A DNA stretch of 64,000 nt from Owenia fusiformis (GCA_903813345.2 CAIIXF020000007.1:39378171-39442170); one strand, 5' to 3'; shown: positions 1 through 11,799, counted from the stretch's first letter. The notes: generated by a model not told the origin, from the sequence alone. Numbers and translations: made by a program.

Positions 1-257
1 ATTATTTGCTCCTGACAAAAATATTATTCTATATTATATGGCATTATATGTTGTTCCCTTTAAATAATACACGAATAATATTTTTAAATCAAAAATAATT
101 CTTCAAAATACGTATTATATTTTTTCCGCTATAATACAAAAAATAACTGCCTACTATAGAGAAAAAAATATTCTCTACGATTCTCTCTTAATGCAACTTA
201 TTTAGCAGTATATTAAACATTTTATTCTATATTATTTTTACGTTTTTACCAAGTAGT

Positions 258-770
258 AATACCTTTCAGTCGAGACATTGCCTTTGTATACCAATGCTTC
301 AATCACTCTCCCCCATATTCTGCGCAAGGACTCCCATTACAACCCCCCATCGCTGCATCAACATATATTATTACATGAAACGCAGCAATTTTGAAAACTC
401 CTACGCAACTGTTCGAATTTGACCAAGACGCCCCGCAGAGCCTATGACTACAAACGTGTATCTAGATAAGGTGTATAGATCCAACGGGGCGTTTTGGAAG
501 AGATCGAGGCGTTTTGATCCATTTCGAACATATGCGTAGGACTTTTGGAAATTGGTGCGTTAAATGTAATAAATGTGTTGATGCAGAGATGGAGGGTTGT
601 AATGGGAGTCCTTGTGCAAAATATAGGGGAGAATAATATAAGAACTGGCGATATATCGAGGCTTTTGGTTGAAATCTCTGAAGATTTGCATCTTCTCACA
701 TCTGGGGACCAAAACGCCGCTAAAACGAGTGACTCTGTACACAAGAGCAATGTCTCGAGTGAAAGGTATT
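258..770. repeat. Imperfect foldback (inverted repeat)
   Basis: The two halves are reverse complements. ACCTTTC plus CGAGACATTG near 261-280 pairs with the segment at 750-767, and the block at 328-343 pairs with 596-611. The right half carries about 90 extra bases. Open frames here are shadows of the palindrome. The class is unknown; it is probably a foldback or MITE-type element. The AT-rich sequence at 1-257 shows nothing recognisable. Confidence 0.7.
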
Positions 771-930
771 TTTATGAAGGTTTTAATGGAAAAAGTTTGA
801 AGAAAACCGGTGTATTCTCACAATCATTGATTTTCCAAAGAAAGGGTAGGTTTGAAATTCAAATTAACGGTTTTGCGGGCGTTTTGGTTTCGATACGCCC
901 AGTTAGTACTGCGTGTTTATTGTCGTTTAG
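697..930. repeat. Single-arm copy of the 1691-2096 palindrome family
   Basis: This stretch resembles the right arm of the palindrome at 1691-2096. It shares the GGGGACCAAAAC start, the AAAGTTTGAAGAAAA block and the AATTCAAATTAACGG end. It overlaps the right part of the foldback at 258-770, so the two repeats are interleaved. Confidence 0.6.
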
Positions 931-1000
931 CAACAAGGTCTCACTCCACAGTTAAGTGAAATTACCAGAAGCGGGAAGATATGCACCGAAGCGGGAGATA

Positions 1001-1500
1001 NNNNNNNNNNNNNNNNNNNNNNNNNNNNNNNNNNNNNNNNNNNNNNNNNNNNNNNNNNNNNNNNNNNNNNNNNNNNNNNNNNNNNNNNNNNNNNNNNNNN
1101 NNNNNNNNNNNNNNNNNNNNNNNNNNNNNNNNNNNNNNNNNNNNNNNNNNNNNNNNNNNNNNNNNNNNNNNNNNNNNNNNNNNNNNNNNNNNNNNNNNNN
1201 NNNNNNNNNNNNNNNNNNNNNNNNNNNNNNNNNNNNNNNNNNNNNNNNNNNNNNNNNNNNNNNNNNNNNNNNNNNNNNNNNNNNNNNNNNNNNNNNNNNN
1301 NNNNNNNNNNNNNNNNNNNNNNNNNNNNNNNNNNNNNNNNNNNNNNNNNNNNNNNNNNNNNNNNNNNNNNNNNNNNNNNNNNNNNNNNNNNNNNNNNNNN
1401 NNNNNNNNNNNNNNNNNNNNNNNNNNNNNNNNNNNNNNNNNNNNNNNNNNNNNNNNNNNNNNNNNNNNNNNNNNNNNNNNNNNNNNNNNNNNNNNNNNNN
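1001..1500. other. Assembly gap (500 N)
   Basis: A run of exactly 500 Ns is a placeholder whose true size is unknown. Open frames crossing it are meaningless. The 190 bases after it (1501-1690) contain nothing I recognise. Confidence 0.99.
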
Positions 1501-1690
1501 ATCAGGCTATCTCTCACCAATTTGCTCGATTGATGGCTTTCTACTAATAATGGATTTAAAGAGAGGATCAGATACGTGTAGTTATATAATCCATTGCATC
1601 ATTTAGAGCTCTCTCTGTAGTTCTTTGAAATATTTAATACATGCTTCTTTCAAATACTACTAATTATTATATATTTAGCATTCCCAAATC

Positions 1691-2096
1691 ACGCGGTACT
1701 AACTTCGACCGTTAATTTGAATTTTTGACCTACCGGATGTTTGAAAATCAAGGATTACGAGTCTCATAATGCACCGTTTTTCTTCAAACTTGTTCCATTC
1801 AAAGCATAACAAAAATCCCTTTCTGTTGGTACATTATTCTTCTCAACAGAGTAACATCTTCCAGCGGCATTTTGGTCCCCAGCTGTAAGAAGGCCTTCTA
1901 ACAGCTGGGGACCAAAACACTGCTAGAACGAGGAACTCTTTACAATACAGTAATGCACCGACAGAAAGGCAATTTTGTTTTGCTTTTAATGGTATAAGTT
2001 TGAAGAAAAACGGTGCTGTATGAGACTCGCAATCCTTGATTTTCAAACATCCGGTAGGTCAAAAATTCAAATTAACGGTCGAAGTTAATACCGCGT
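1691..2096. repeat. Near-perfect 406-bp palindrome
   Basis: The arms run from ACGCGGTACTAACTTCGACC at 1691 to its near reverse complement ending at 2096. The centre is at about 1893, in AAGGCCTT flanked by AGCTGT and ACAGCT. Outer and inner pairs give the same centre, so the arms are colinear with few indels. It is a foldback element with no coding capacity. Confidence 0.85.
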
Positions 2097-2228
2097 GCAA
2101 ATGCTATTATTGGTACATTACTTTAGACGGTTGGTATTCTGACCCTTGATTATTACTTTTGGCAGGCCACACGGCTAATTTTTTTAAATGTTGCTGTTTC
2201 GGTTGTATCATGGCATAGATCAAATAAG

Positions 2229-2630
2229 CACCTTACCGAAATAAATCGCTATATCTTGGAAAATACTAAAATCAATTGTGTTCATTATTTCAGGAAATAA
2301 AGGAGATACCTTAAATCTATAGCTCTAATAGTTAATTGATACCCTTGACACCTGCTCTAGACATTCAAAATAGACGCAGTCATATACGTCTAGGTTCAGA
2401 CAGACTTCAGACGGCATTTCGTCCATTTTTTGAACACCCATGACTCCGTGTTGGAGCATTTCTCTTTTACGAATGTATTCTGAGCAGGTGTGCAAGTCAT
2501 AATGTTTTTTTACAATTACACGAGGTATACATTTCAGGTTTTTTCGATTCTTTCTTTCATAAAGGATGAACACAATTGGTCAGTGTTTTCCAAGATATAG
2601 CGATCTCTTTCGGTTGCGTTGGACACCCTG
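2229..2630. mobile_element. Degenerate mariner-type TIR element
   Basis: The right end reads GGACACCCTG followed by TA (2631-2632). This is the same terminus as the element at 5284-6371. The inner TIR, containing ATCGCTATATCTTGGAAAA and CAATTGTGTTCAT, recurs inverted at about 2255-2310 and 2560-2610. The left terminal ~20 bp have decayed. The short frames inside do not resemble a transposase, so it is non-autonomous or decayed. Confidence 0.6.
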
Positions 2631-2632
2631 TA

Positions 2633-3806
2633 TAAAACTCTTACTATTAAAACTCCTTGACTATTTCATTATTGAATTTTACCTAATGGTCCAATCTAAT
2701 GATAAATAAAAAATGATAGCAGTAAAGCAAGAAAAGTGGAACGATATGGAGTTACACCCTGGAGGATTGGTGATTCATGGGGAACGGTAAAATCCAGATT
2801 CTCTAAAATGATGCAAATAAATTGAATATTGTTTCAACTTGGAATTTCACTCAATCGTCACATCTATAGAAACATGATATATAAACAAACCTTGGGGAAT
2901 GTTGTCAGATTAAAAATACTTTTATTTCAACATTCTAGCTCAAGTATTTAGAAAGTTCTGGGCGTTTTATTTTCGCTTGGTCTAATATATTAGCCTATAT
3001 GGCCAACCAAAGCACATTTGCCCTTACAAAAAATCAGAAACATTAGTTTTAATGCCTTTATTTTACACGATTGCGCATAATCTCGATATTGAATGTAGCT
3101 CAGAAGTAAAATCAAAAAGACAAGTTTTGAACTCAATATTAATAATACTGCATCACTAATTGTCAAGAATTCAAATATTACATGATTTTAAATAGAATAT
3201 TGTAAGGGTAATGCATTTTTTGATAAGATGAACAGGTGGCCAATCTGGGCAGCTAAATCTTAATACAGAGCGAACTTGATTGACAGCGGATCTTTGTGGA
3301 CCAGTTTATTTATTTTTAGCGAGGGTTGTCAGCTAGAAAATCAATACAGGTTCAATACAATAAAAAGTAAACAAAACTTCGTTTTCATCCCTTTCCCTAA
3401 AATGATGTTTATGGCGCTAAAATATGCCTAGATAACTTTTGCATCATATTCGTCTGCTTGTTCCATTCAGTAACACATAACATTATTTTGCGCTACAATT
3501 ATGATAAATATCAGGTAATATGAATTATTTATTTGTAATTGTTTATTTGCACTTTGTAGATAAACACATACTATTACAGATCTAATATACAATAAAATGC
3601 TACATTTATGTAAATTCCAATTGTGTTTGATCATTCTAATTACTTGTCATATTATCTTCAATTCAAATTACTACAAATTAAATTAGTTTAGAAAATTCTT
3701 ATAAAACTCATTAAATCATTTGTTTTGATCTCATAAATTTATTGTTTTTGAACTAAAATATTGATGCTAACTTTTATATTAATGTTTTGATTTGATGTGA
3801 TTTCAG
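2633..3806 (+). other. Non-coding stretch upstream of NHL exon (probable intron)
   Basis: It is AT-rich with no open frame of interest and ends in the acceptor TGATTTCAG at 3798-3806. It is interpreted as the last intron of the NHL-domain gene. No other feature was recognised. Confidence 0.5.
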
Positions 3807-4619
3807 GTCAGCAAGCTTGTGGAATTGAAACTCTGTGAGCCAATAGTGGAGAAGAAGAATCTACGATCAGATGAGATACAAGATCTAACTCTCATTCCCA
3901 ATGGCCATTTTGTAGTAACAAATTCAAATCTAATATTACGCAGATCTACAAAGATATATGGTCGAGAGCACAACCAGTTGAAAGATCTTGGAAAGCATTT
4001 CTATTTCGTAACATTAACTTCCGATGGCCATCTGGCATTCACCAACGACACGAACACCATAAGTGTCTACAGTGTCGACGGGACCCCCACACGGGAAATC
4101 ACCTGCAGAGGACCTACAGCTGAGCTACAGCTAGCAGGTATTACATCAACCCCTGCAGGTGAGCTGCTTGTATGTGATCGCAACACAGAGACAGTGTACC
4201 GTGTGAATCCGTCCACTGGAGACACGACTCCCATTTCCAAGCCTGATACATTCAAGTTCCCTTACTATGTGGCATCAACAATATCTGATGTCACCATAGT
4301 CAGCGACGTGTCGGGTCATTTTATTAAAGGCTTGGATAAAGATGGCCGGGAAGTTTTTAAATATGGGAAGGGCGGCAGTGGTCAGGGTGAGTTGGATTGC
4401 CCCTATGGTGTCTGCACAGATGCAGCCGACCACATCATAGTTGCAGACGCTCGCAACCACAGGGTACATCTCCTGACCCCTGACGCCAAATTCCTTCGCT
4501 ATGTGCTTTCCAAGGAAGATGGCGTGTCCTTCCCCTATTCTGTTGCCATCAACCAGGAGGGGCAACTGGTAGTTGGAGATCAAGGTGGCAACATATTCAC
4601 TATCACATACAGGAAGTAA
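3807..4619 (+). CDS. Terminal exon encoding an NHL-repeat beta-propeller (TRIM-NHL type)
   Basis: This 270-codon exon runs from a splice acceptor (TTTCAG before 3807) to TAA at 4617-4619. It reads open in phase 0 from VSKLVELKLC. NHL-type blades are visible. One contains GELLVCDRNTETVYRVNPSTG-like sequence near residues 115-135. The most canonical begins PYGVCTDAADHIIVADARNH near residue 200, and the last is FPYSVAINQEGQLVVGDQGG near residue 245. Such propellers form the C-terminus of TRIM2/3/71-like proteins and of large invertebrate TRIM-NHL expansions, where they bind RNA or protein. The upstream exons (RING, B-box, coiled coil) are outside the window to the left. The RING and coiled-coil exons at 38-63 kb belong to other copies, although their phase-0 junctions are compatible with this exon. 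No frameshift or stop interrupts it, so it looks functional. The exact paralogue cannot be assigned. Confidence 0.85.
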   Translation, partial: VSKLVELKLCEPIVEKKNLRSDEIQDLTLIPNGHFVVTNSNLILRRSTKIYGREHNQLKDLGKHFYFVTLTSDGHLAFTNDTNTISVYSVDGTPTREITCRGPTAELQLAGITSTPAGELLVCDRNTETVYRVNPSTGDTTPISKPDTFKFPYYVASTISDVTIVSDVSGHFIKGLDKDGREVFKYGKGGSGQGELDCPYGVCTDAADHIIVADARNHRVHLLTPDAKFLRYVLSKEDGVSFPYSVAINQEGQLVVGDQGGNIFTITYRK

Positions 4620-4758
4620 GGTAAATAGAAAACAAAACATTAAAACAATTAGTTAATATCAATTAAATACGGCATTATTACATGAATATAACGTGAATTT
4701 ATGATAACAAATGATTACAAATTGAAAATAGTTGAGTAAATATGTTAAAATAATGTTA

Positions 4759-4764
4759 AATAAA
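4759..4764 (+). terminator. Candidate polyadenylation signal AATAAA
   Basis: AATAAA lies about 140 bases after the stop codon of the NHL exon, within an AT-rich 3' flank. The position is plausible for the transcript end, but the hexamer is common in such AT-rich DNA. Confidence 0.4.
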
Positions 4765-4917
4765 CAGAGAAGTAAAAGTGCAGATTGTAAACAATAGAAG
4801 TAAACAATCATAATAGTAAAATGAACTGTTTCTGTCAAACTGATGAATTTAATCACATCTAATTATCAAAATTATGTTTCAGCCCAGCATCCTGATTGAA
4901 GTGAAAAACAACAACGC

Positions 4918-5105
4918 TGACAAATACAACAACAACAACAACAACAAATCAAAGACAATGATAGCAGTGACAATTACAACACTGATTACACCAATATTGA
5001 CAATAACAAGGTCAATTATTCTGATAATACCAAGAGATACAACAACAACTTATATACAAACAGAACAGTGACAGTTACAACACAAACAACAACAACAACA
5101 ACAAT
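4918..5105. repeat. AAC/CAA-rich simple repeat
   Basis: Imperfect (CAA)n tracts occur around 4927-4948 and 5084-5104, with degenerate CAA-rich DNA between them. The 65-codon frame across it is asparagine/threonine low-complexity sequence and is not treated as a gene. Confidence 0.8.
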
Positions 5106-5283
5106 GCCAAGAGATCAACAATAATCGGTTATAAAACAACAATGTGAAAACTATTATAAAGCAAATGATAGTTATATTTGCCATAAAACGGAGTCTGAAT
5201 TCATAAAAGCTAATTTGGATTAATTACATATTTACAAACATCAGGATTAATTATGGATATATATATGTTCTCTGATAATTGTA

Positions 5284-6371
5284 CAGGGTGTCCCAGAACT
5301 CATGAGAATTTTTTGAGGGAGATATAAGGCATAGGTGATTTTTCTTCAAATTTGGTACACTTATTAAACACACTTTGGGGAATAACTGACATGAATTTCA
5401 GGCACATATCTTTTATATTTCTGAATTTATTGACATTTGAATTCTACATCGCCACAAACCCTGGAGTAGTCAGAGAAATACAACAATTTACGTCACATTT
5501 TGATAATATTTACACAACTTCTCTACTATAATAGCATTGTTTTCATTGAATTATTTCAGTGTTTCAGTATATTAGTTAATAGGATCATACACATTCAGCT
5601 AACGTATCTCTACAGAGTTATTATAGCACCCGAGTTATAGCATATTATCTGCGGTTTATGTCTTTTCAGCTACTCTTTATACACATTCCAAAATCGTTCT
5701 ATAGCCATTTCTGTAGGGTTCTCTGAAACAACATGACTCAATTCTCCATCTGTTTCAGTGACATGGCCCACTTATCTTTGTTTAAGGTCCCTAAAGAAAT
5801 GAAAAGTGTAGTAGAGCAAAATTTGACAAGTATATGGAGCTAACATATACTGTAAAGTCTCAATAGAAAGTAATTTGGATGCACTACTGACATGCATGTA
5901 GTGACTTATTCACTGGTGCACTGTCAATATGCAAGATCATATTGGCTAGCAAACAGAGAATTTCTTTCAGTCCCTCAGGAACATGTTATTGTGATCTTTC
6001 AGCAAACCAAATGTACAATCCGTTGATGTATTGGGACTCTATCAAATTTTATTTATCGTTTTATCAAAGTGCATCATCAATATGAGAAAAATACTCAACT
6101 AAGCTTATACAAAAAATGTTGGTTTTATCGTTGAGAATTTGTTAAAATTGACAAAATGTAACATAAACTGTTGTAAATTTCCCGACAACTCCGGGGTTTG
6201 TGGCGATGTAGACTTCAAATGTCAATAAATTCTGAAATATAAAAGATATGTGCCTGAAATTTATGTCAGTTATTCCCCGAAGTGTGTTTAATAAGTGTAC
6301 AAAATTTGAAGAAAAATCACCTATGCCTCATATCTCCCTCAAAAAATTCTCATGAGTTCTGGGACACCCTG
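5284..6371. mobile_element. Non-autonomous mariner-type element with ~190-bp TIRs
   Basis: It starts CAGGGTGTCCCAGAACTC and ends in the inverse, GAGTTCTGGGACACCCTG. It is flanked by TA at 5282-5283 and 6372-6373. The inverted arms stay recognisable for about 190 bp, to the ACCCTGGAGT/ACTCCGGGGT blocks at ~5460 and ~6190. TA target duplications and CAGGGTGTCC tips are typical of the Tc1/mariner superfamily. No transposase frame is present in the ~700-bp interior, so it depends on a partner in trans. Confidence 0.85.
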
Positions 6372-6472
6372 TAAGTAGATTGTTTTGTAAACTTGTTTGC
6401 TTTCAAAACTAAATTACATTTTGAATTAGTATCCTAAATGTATTTTTCACATAGAGATTAGTGAATATCCTA

Positions 6473-6705
6473 GTTGAAAGTAGAAATAATCTTGATTTAC
6501 GTCATTGAAAATATCATAATTCAGTCAAACTGGTGTCATATTTGGAATCTACATATAAAATTACATCTAAAAATGTACATGTGGTTTTGAAAAAAAGTTT
6601 ATCAATGATGCATATTCAAGTTTAAAGGAATTTTGTAATACCCTGCCATGTTATTTCCCCCGAATAGCCACCTGGTGGCGAAACTGGTAACTACCTACTC
6701 GCATC
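6473..6705. mobile_element. MITE family with GATGCGAGTAG ends, copy 1 (internally deleted)
   Basis: It shares the GTAGAAATAATCTTGATTTA start and the CTACCTACTCGCATCT end with copies at 36945-37366 and (inverted) 51908-52317. This copy lacks about 180 internal bases found in the others, and its left terminus has decayed. No coding capacity. Confidence 0.7.
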
Positions 6706-6711
6706 TGGGTA

Positions 6712-7240
6712 ATTATAGGTTGATTTGAAAATCAATTTAACTGAATATGGCCAGAGAGCATGCAACAATAGTTAAAAGCTAAGTTATAACTGAGACCATG
6801 ATTTATGTTAGTCTCAGGTTATAAAAACTTCAAAAACAGTTGAAACATATTCATTTTTTGATTCATACTCTTATGGGGTTCCTTGAATTTCTTAATTTTT
6901 TGCTTTGAAAGCTCATAGTTTATGTTTGGTCAATCAAAATATGGACTTTTAAAAACATAATCCTTATGTCTCTGAAAATAAATGTGACTTGGACGAGAGC
7001 TTTAAAATGAAGAAATAAATGTACTATACATGTACATACATGTAGTTCAACGCCCCAGAAAGCCATATACATGTACATTGCTTTATGCGATGAGGGATTC
7101 TTATAGATTATTCAATTGTCAATAAGACTTAACTGATTTTATTTTAATTGCAACGCATGCTTTGGAATGACCCAGACGTTGACGCACTGGCTTTGATGAG
7201 TTATAATGATTAGTACACTATCTGTATTTTTAACATTTTG
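6712..7240. other. Unannotated AT-rich DNA
   Basis: No gene, TIR or tandem repeat is recognised between the MITE and the minisatellite. Confidence 0.5.
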
Positions 7241-7245
7241 AACAT

Positions 7246-7885
7246 AATGCAGAGTCAATATTTTGACTGTAATGCAGAGTCAACATTTTGACAGTAATGC
7301 AGAGTCAACATTTTGACTGTAATGCAGAGTCAACATTTTGACTGTAATGCAGAGTCAACATTTTGACAGTAATGCAGAGTCAACATTTTGACCATAATGC
7401 AGAGTCAACCTTTTGACTGTAATGCAGAGTAATCATTTTGACAGTAATGTAGAGTCAACATTTTGACCATAATGCAGAGTCAGCATTTTGACCATAATGC
7501 AGAGTCAACATTTTGACTGTACTGCAGTGTCAACATTTTGACAGTAATGTAGAGTTAACATTTTGACAGTAATGCAGAGTCAACATTTTGACCATAATGC
7601 AGAGTCAACATTTTGACTGTAATGCAGAGTCAACTCTTTGACTGTAAAATAGGGTCAACATTTTGACTGTAATGCAGAGTCAACATTTTGACTGTAATGT
7701 AGGGTCAACTTTTGACTGTAATGCAGTCAACATTTTCACCATAATGCAGAGTCAACTTTTTGACTGTAATGCAGAGTCAACTTTTTGACTGTAATACAGA
7801 GTCAACATTTTGACAGTAATGCAGAGTCAACATTTTAACAGTAATGCAGAGTCAACATTTTTACAGTAATGCAGAGTCAACCACA
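7246..7885. repeat. 25-bp minisatellite, left block (~25 copies)
   Basis: The repeat unit is AATGCAGAGTCAACATTTTG plus ACTGT (25 bp). Substitutions recur, notably ACTGT/ACAGT/ACCAT at the unit end. The array resumes at 8650 after an insertion. Alternating sub-variants suggest some higher-order amplification. Confidence 0.95.
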
Positions 7886-8649
7886 CATCCTAGTTTTCTG
7901 CATGAGAAAAATGCAAATTCTGCGCAGAAATTCTGCATGAAAAAGCCAAATTCTGCACCAAATTCTGCACCAAATTCTACACGGGGAAAAGTGAAATTTT
8001 GTGGTACAAGTATGTGCAAAAAGTGAAATTCTTGCTAAAATCAATAATTTTCTCCAAAAATAAACAATTCTTGAACTCCACTCATGCTGCTTTATTCGGC
8101 GATAATGGACAACTGCAGTAATAACACCAGATGCAATGTTAATTAGCACTTACCAAATGCTCACTTGTGAACTCTCACGAAATTCGAACTATCACGAAAT
8201 TATAGATCAATATGCAGGGAGTTTAGATGTTGTCTATTTATATATGACGAAGTAAAACGCAAGAAGAAGCATGATTATTTGCGTTAGAATACAATAGAAA
8301 ACAACATTAGACATATTATTGCAAAACAATTGCGAGGGACTGTCATTGGTTTCAAATTTCGTGGTTATATTAGACGCAGTCTTACCTCTAAGTGCACAGG
8401 CAGAAGTTCGAGAATTTAAAACAGATTTCAGATTTCCTCTTGAAAATCTGACAAAACACAAGTATCTAACAACAAACGAGCGGAGTCTTTGGGTGTTTAG
8501 GTGAGTGACAAATATGAGATGAGTTGGTCGACTGGAAAAATCATGTTTTCCATGAAATTCCGTGCCAAAACAAAAATTCTGCAAAAAATTGAAAATGCAA
8601 ATTTCTGCGGTTTTTCTGCGGCGACGCGGAATCACGGAATACTAGGATG
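7886..8649. mobile_element. TIR insertion splitting the minisatellite
   Basis: The ends are CATCCTAGTTTTC (7886) and the inverse GAATACTAGGATG (8649). The left and right subterminal regions are rich in TTCTGC/GCAGAA motifs. Minisatellite units resume directly on both sides, so these 764 bp are an insertion. No clear target duplication can be read because the target is itself repetitive. The 133-codon minus frame at 8234-8635 does not resemble a transposase. Confidence 0.7.
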
Positions 8650-9145
8650 ATTAAAACATTTTGACCATAATACAGAGTGAACATTTTAACAGTAATGCAG
8701 AGTCAACATTTTGATGGTAATACAGAGTCAACATTTTTACCATAATGCAGAGTCAACATTTTGACAGTAATTTAGGGTCAACATTTTGACAGTAATGTAG
8801 AGTCAATATTTTGACTGCAATGTAGCCTCAAGGTCTTGACTATAATGAAGGGTCAACATTTGACTATAATTTAGGGTCAATATTTTGACTTTAATGTAGG
8901 GTCAAGGTCTTGACTATAATGTAAGGTTAAAATGTTAACTGTAATGCAGGGTCAACATTTTGACTGTAATGCAGGGTCAACATTTTGACTGTAATGCAGG
9001 GTCAATATTTTGAATGTAATGTAGGGTCAATATTTTAACTGTAATGCAGGGTCAACCTTTTGAATGTAATGTAAGGTCAACATTTTGAACGTAATGTAGG
9101 GTCAATATTTTGATTGTAATGTAGGATTGTAATCAACATTTTGAC
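8650..9145. repeat. 25-bp minisatellite, right block (~20 copies)
   Basis: This continues the array at 7246-7885 but is more diverged. It is dominated by an AATGTAGGGTCAA variant towards the right end, as expected at the edge of a tandem array. Confidence 0.9.
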
Positions 9146-9373
9146 TGTCAATATCTATGTTAGATTTTAATAAAGACTCTACTGTGTCAGGTGCATCTGT
9201 ACACATATGAATGACCCTGCCATTTGTCACACAACCAATGAAAATATACATGTCAATTGCAAGGCAATCACAAATGATATAGTTATGCTACATACAGCAT
9301 CTGCCTTGAACAAAACAATAACAAAAGGCATTTAAGAATATGCAATTACTGTAAATAGTTTAAAGGGTTCGGA

Positions 9374-9613
9374 TTAGCATCCCGTATAAAAACAATATGG
9401 CGACTCCAGGCGAATCAACTGGATCAGTCTATTTTTAAGAAATAAGGGGAGATCTGTAAAATCCAGTTTATTGAAATTGTCTTTGAGATAAAGTAATCCG
9501 TTTATAATGATTTTGAAAACGTTATCCAAAGAGTGATTGCGTTCAAATAATACATGTACAACAGCCAATATAAATTCTTGTATTAGAAACCGGTTTGTCT
9601 TGCTTTGTTTCAT
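9374..9613 (-). CDS. Hypothetical short open frame, unrecognised
   Basis: A 79-codon ATG-to-stop frame has ordinary amino-acid composition and a hydrophobic/leucine-rich middle (residues ~15-65). I recognise no domain. There are no clear splice sites or neighbours to support it. It may be a chance frame or a remnant exon. Confidence 0.15.
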   Translation of the reverse strand: MKQSKTNRFLIQEFILAVVHVLFERNHSLDNVFKIIINGLLYLKDNFNKLDFTDLPLFLKNRLIQLIRLESPYCFYTGC

Positions 9614-11540
9614 TTGTAGGATATTTCATATGCCAAGCTGTGTGCTATTACGTTATGGGGAAATTTAGATGCCAATTTTTCCTTATTATACACAAATAGA
9701 AGATCCTGAAACTTCACCCATAAATGTGGAATTGATTTGTCAAAATAAAAATCACCCTTTTATAAATGTGTGACGATCTATAATATACTTATGCTATATA
9801 CATATACAGTTAGAGGTGTTGACACAGCGACCTCAAGCCTGTGAACCCTTGAGTATTATTCCGGGATCGGGCCTTTTATACTAAACGGTGAGCAACACCA
9901 GAAACGAGCGTTCGATTTGCTCAGCGATATACGTCACCCTTTAACTCTTAAATGACTTTTCCTAAAATTGAATTAGGCAACAAAATATTGTAAATGTAAC
10001 TCCTCTCACAAGGAGAAAAGGGAGAGCTGGTTAAAATTCCTACTTTGTGACAAATTTTGCATTTGACATGAGGCTTATGTTTTTAGAATATGCATTTCGT
10101 CAATAATAATGGCCCAATATAGTTAGTTGTCTGTATTCATTCACATTGATATACCAATAGAAAAGTCAGATGTGAGTCAAAAGAGAGAGTCAAAACCATT
10201 TTAATAAGTCACTGGCGGACATAAAAGTTTTTCGGCATAAGTTGGCCTTTTTGGGCCCTTTTTGGCCAAATTATCAAAAACTTGGCCTTAAATTTTCGAA
10301 ATTTGGGCCAAATTGATTTTAGGGGCCCAAAACTTTTTCCCAATTCAAAATGTGGATCCCCTTCGTTAGCTTCTGGATCTACCGGTGTAAATTGCCTAGA
10401 AATACTATTACAGTAAAACCTATCTAATCTAATCGTCATTCTGATTGGATTATGAAGAGTTCAAAAAGAGCATTTAACCGAGTTTTGTTAAATCCATGAT
10501 GTTCTGAATTCTGAAGAAATGTGATCACATTGTCAATAGTCATTTTAAAAAAATTAGGCAGTTTTAAAATCTTGACTTTTTATTAATGTTTTTAAAAAGT
10601 TAGAATAACTTAATAAAAACTGTAAAGTGCTAAATAAGAAATACTTGAGCAATTTTGTATATTGAAACATGTAACATTGTATGAAAACTGTTCATATTTA
10701 GACAGCTTAATTTTTTAAACATGATTGCTCACTTTTCACATTTGGAGCTGTTCACATTTCAAGGTTTCTTAAACGTGTGGGTAAATTGGAGATATCAAAA
10801 GGATGGAACGGAAAAAAGTGCTCAATTAGGAGGTGTTCAGATTAGCCAGGTGTTCATAGTATCTTGGTTGAAAGTAGCTTAGTCAATGTCTAGAGACATC
10901 ACCCGTGTAAACACGCATCTAGTCATGTAAACCAGTGGATTCCGTGATCTCCCCAGCATTGAATTGAAGCAAGTTGGCATCAAGTTTAGCTTTTAAAAAT
11001 ATCCACCTGAGAATCAATTTACACCCTCTTCAAAATGAGAAAATCATGAAAAATAGGTCCAAATTTGGTCTAAATTGTAAAATAAAAAGTTTGGCACCCT
11101 CTTGAGAAAAAAATCCTGGGGAGAACACTGGATTTTGTTTTGGGCACTGAGAGAGCCTAGTTTCCAAGCTTCCCCAACTACCGTAAGTCATTACTACTGG
11201 TAAAGTATATATTTGATCCTAGGATAATGTCATTTATTAAATGTCATCTCACCAGCTGCATGCACTCTATGCAGACTGTGCTATACCAAAACAAGCAGTG
11301 CAGATATCATGTGCGCAAGGTGAGGATATTAACGGTCATTTTGGAATTAGATTTCGTGATATTTCACTAACTATGATATCTCAGCTACTCAATTATATTC
11401 AAACATGTGTACAGGTTTCCTAATATAAAGGAAATCGTATAAATAGGCGTGTCGTTCACTCTATATTGTAGATTATTTTCAAGGGAACAATAAAGCACCT
11501 GTAAAACCTATTAATAATGTAATAACCGTATAAGTTATTG
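9614..11540. other. Long stretch without recognised genes
   Basis: I see AT-rich DNA with short chance frames only. The purine-skewed TTTTTGGGCC-like sequence at ~10230-10340 is low complexity. No TIR pairs were found by eye. Confidence 0.5.
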
Positions 11541-11665
11541 AATGATTTGAAGTGCAATACAGGATATATTCTGCTCGAGAAATTCCGTGTTGGAACGAGA
11601 CGGAGTCGAGTGCCAATACAGAATATCGAGAGCAGAATATATCCTGTTTTGCACTTCAAATCATT
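11541..11665. repeat. 125-bp near-perfect hairpin
   Basis: AATGATTTGAAGTGCAATAC at the left pairs with its inverse at the right. The inner arms contain ATATTCTGCTCG and the tip contains ACGAGACGGAGTCGAGT. It belongs to the class of short hairpins listed in the findings. Confidence 0.85.
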
Positions 11666-11690
11666 CTATAACGTTTTTATCGTGTGATCC

Positions 11691-11793
11691 TCCGTATTGC
11701 TACTGAGAATGTCCCCTCCTTACCAATATTTTCTATATTGCGACGGATATGATCATTGGGGAGAATCTCAGTAGCAATACAGATTGGTACAGC
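11691..11793. repeat. Short inverted repeat
   Basis: TCCGTATTGCTACTGAGA at the left pairs with TCTCAGTAGCAATACAGA at the right, with a second inner pairing (TTCTCCCC versus GGGGAGAA-like). It sits 25 bp from the preceding hairpin. Confidence 0.75.
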
Positions 11794-11799
11794 ACAAGA

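Noticed and set aside
448-955. Open frames of 60-136 codons on both strands at the left edge
   Set aside because: They are mirror frames of the foldback at 258-770 and the repeat at 697-930, with no domain or splice context.
927-1606. Long open frames crossing the first N run
   Set aside because: They exist only because N codons contain no stop. Real sequence on each side is short and featureless. The same applies to the frames across 53501-54000.
4275-4640. Minus-strand 121-codon frame opposite the NHL exon
   Set aside because: It is a shadow of the plus-strand NHL coding sequence, which has clear domain content.
8234-8635. 133-codon minus frame considered as a transposase
   Set aside because: It has no catalytic triad pattern or DNA-binding motif, and it starts in the TIR of the insertion.
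7246-9145. CRISPR-like regular repeats
   Set aside because: The 25-bp units are contiguous with no spacers and the context is eukaryotic. It is a minisatellite.
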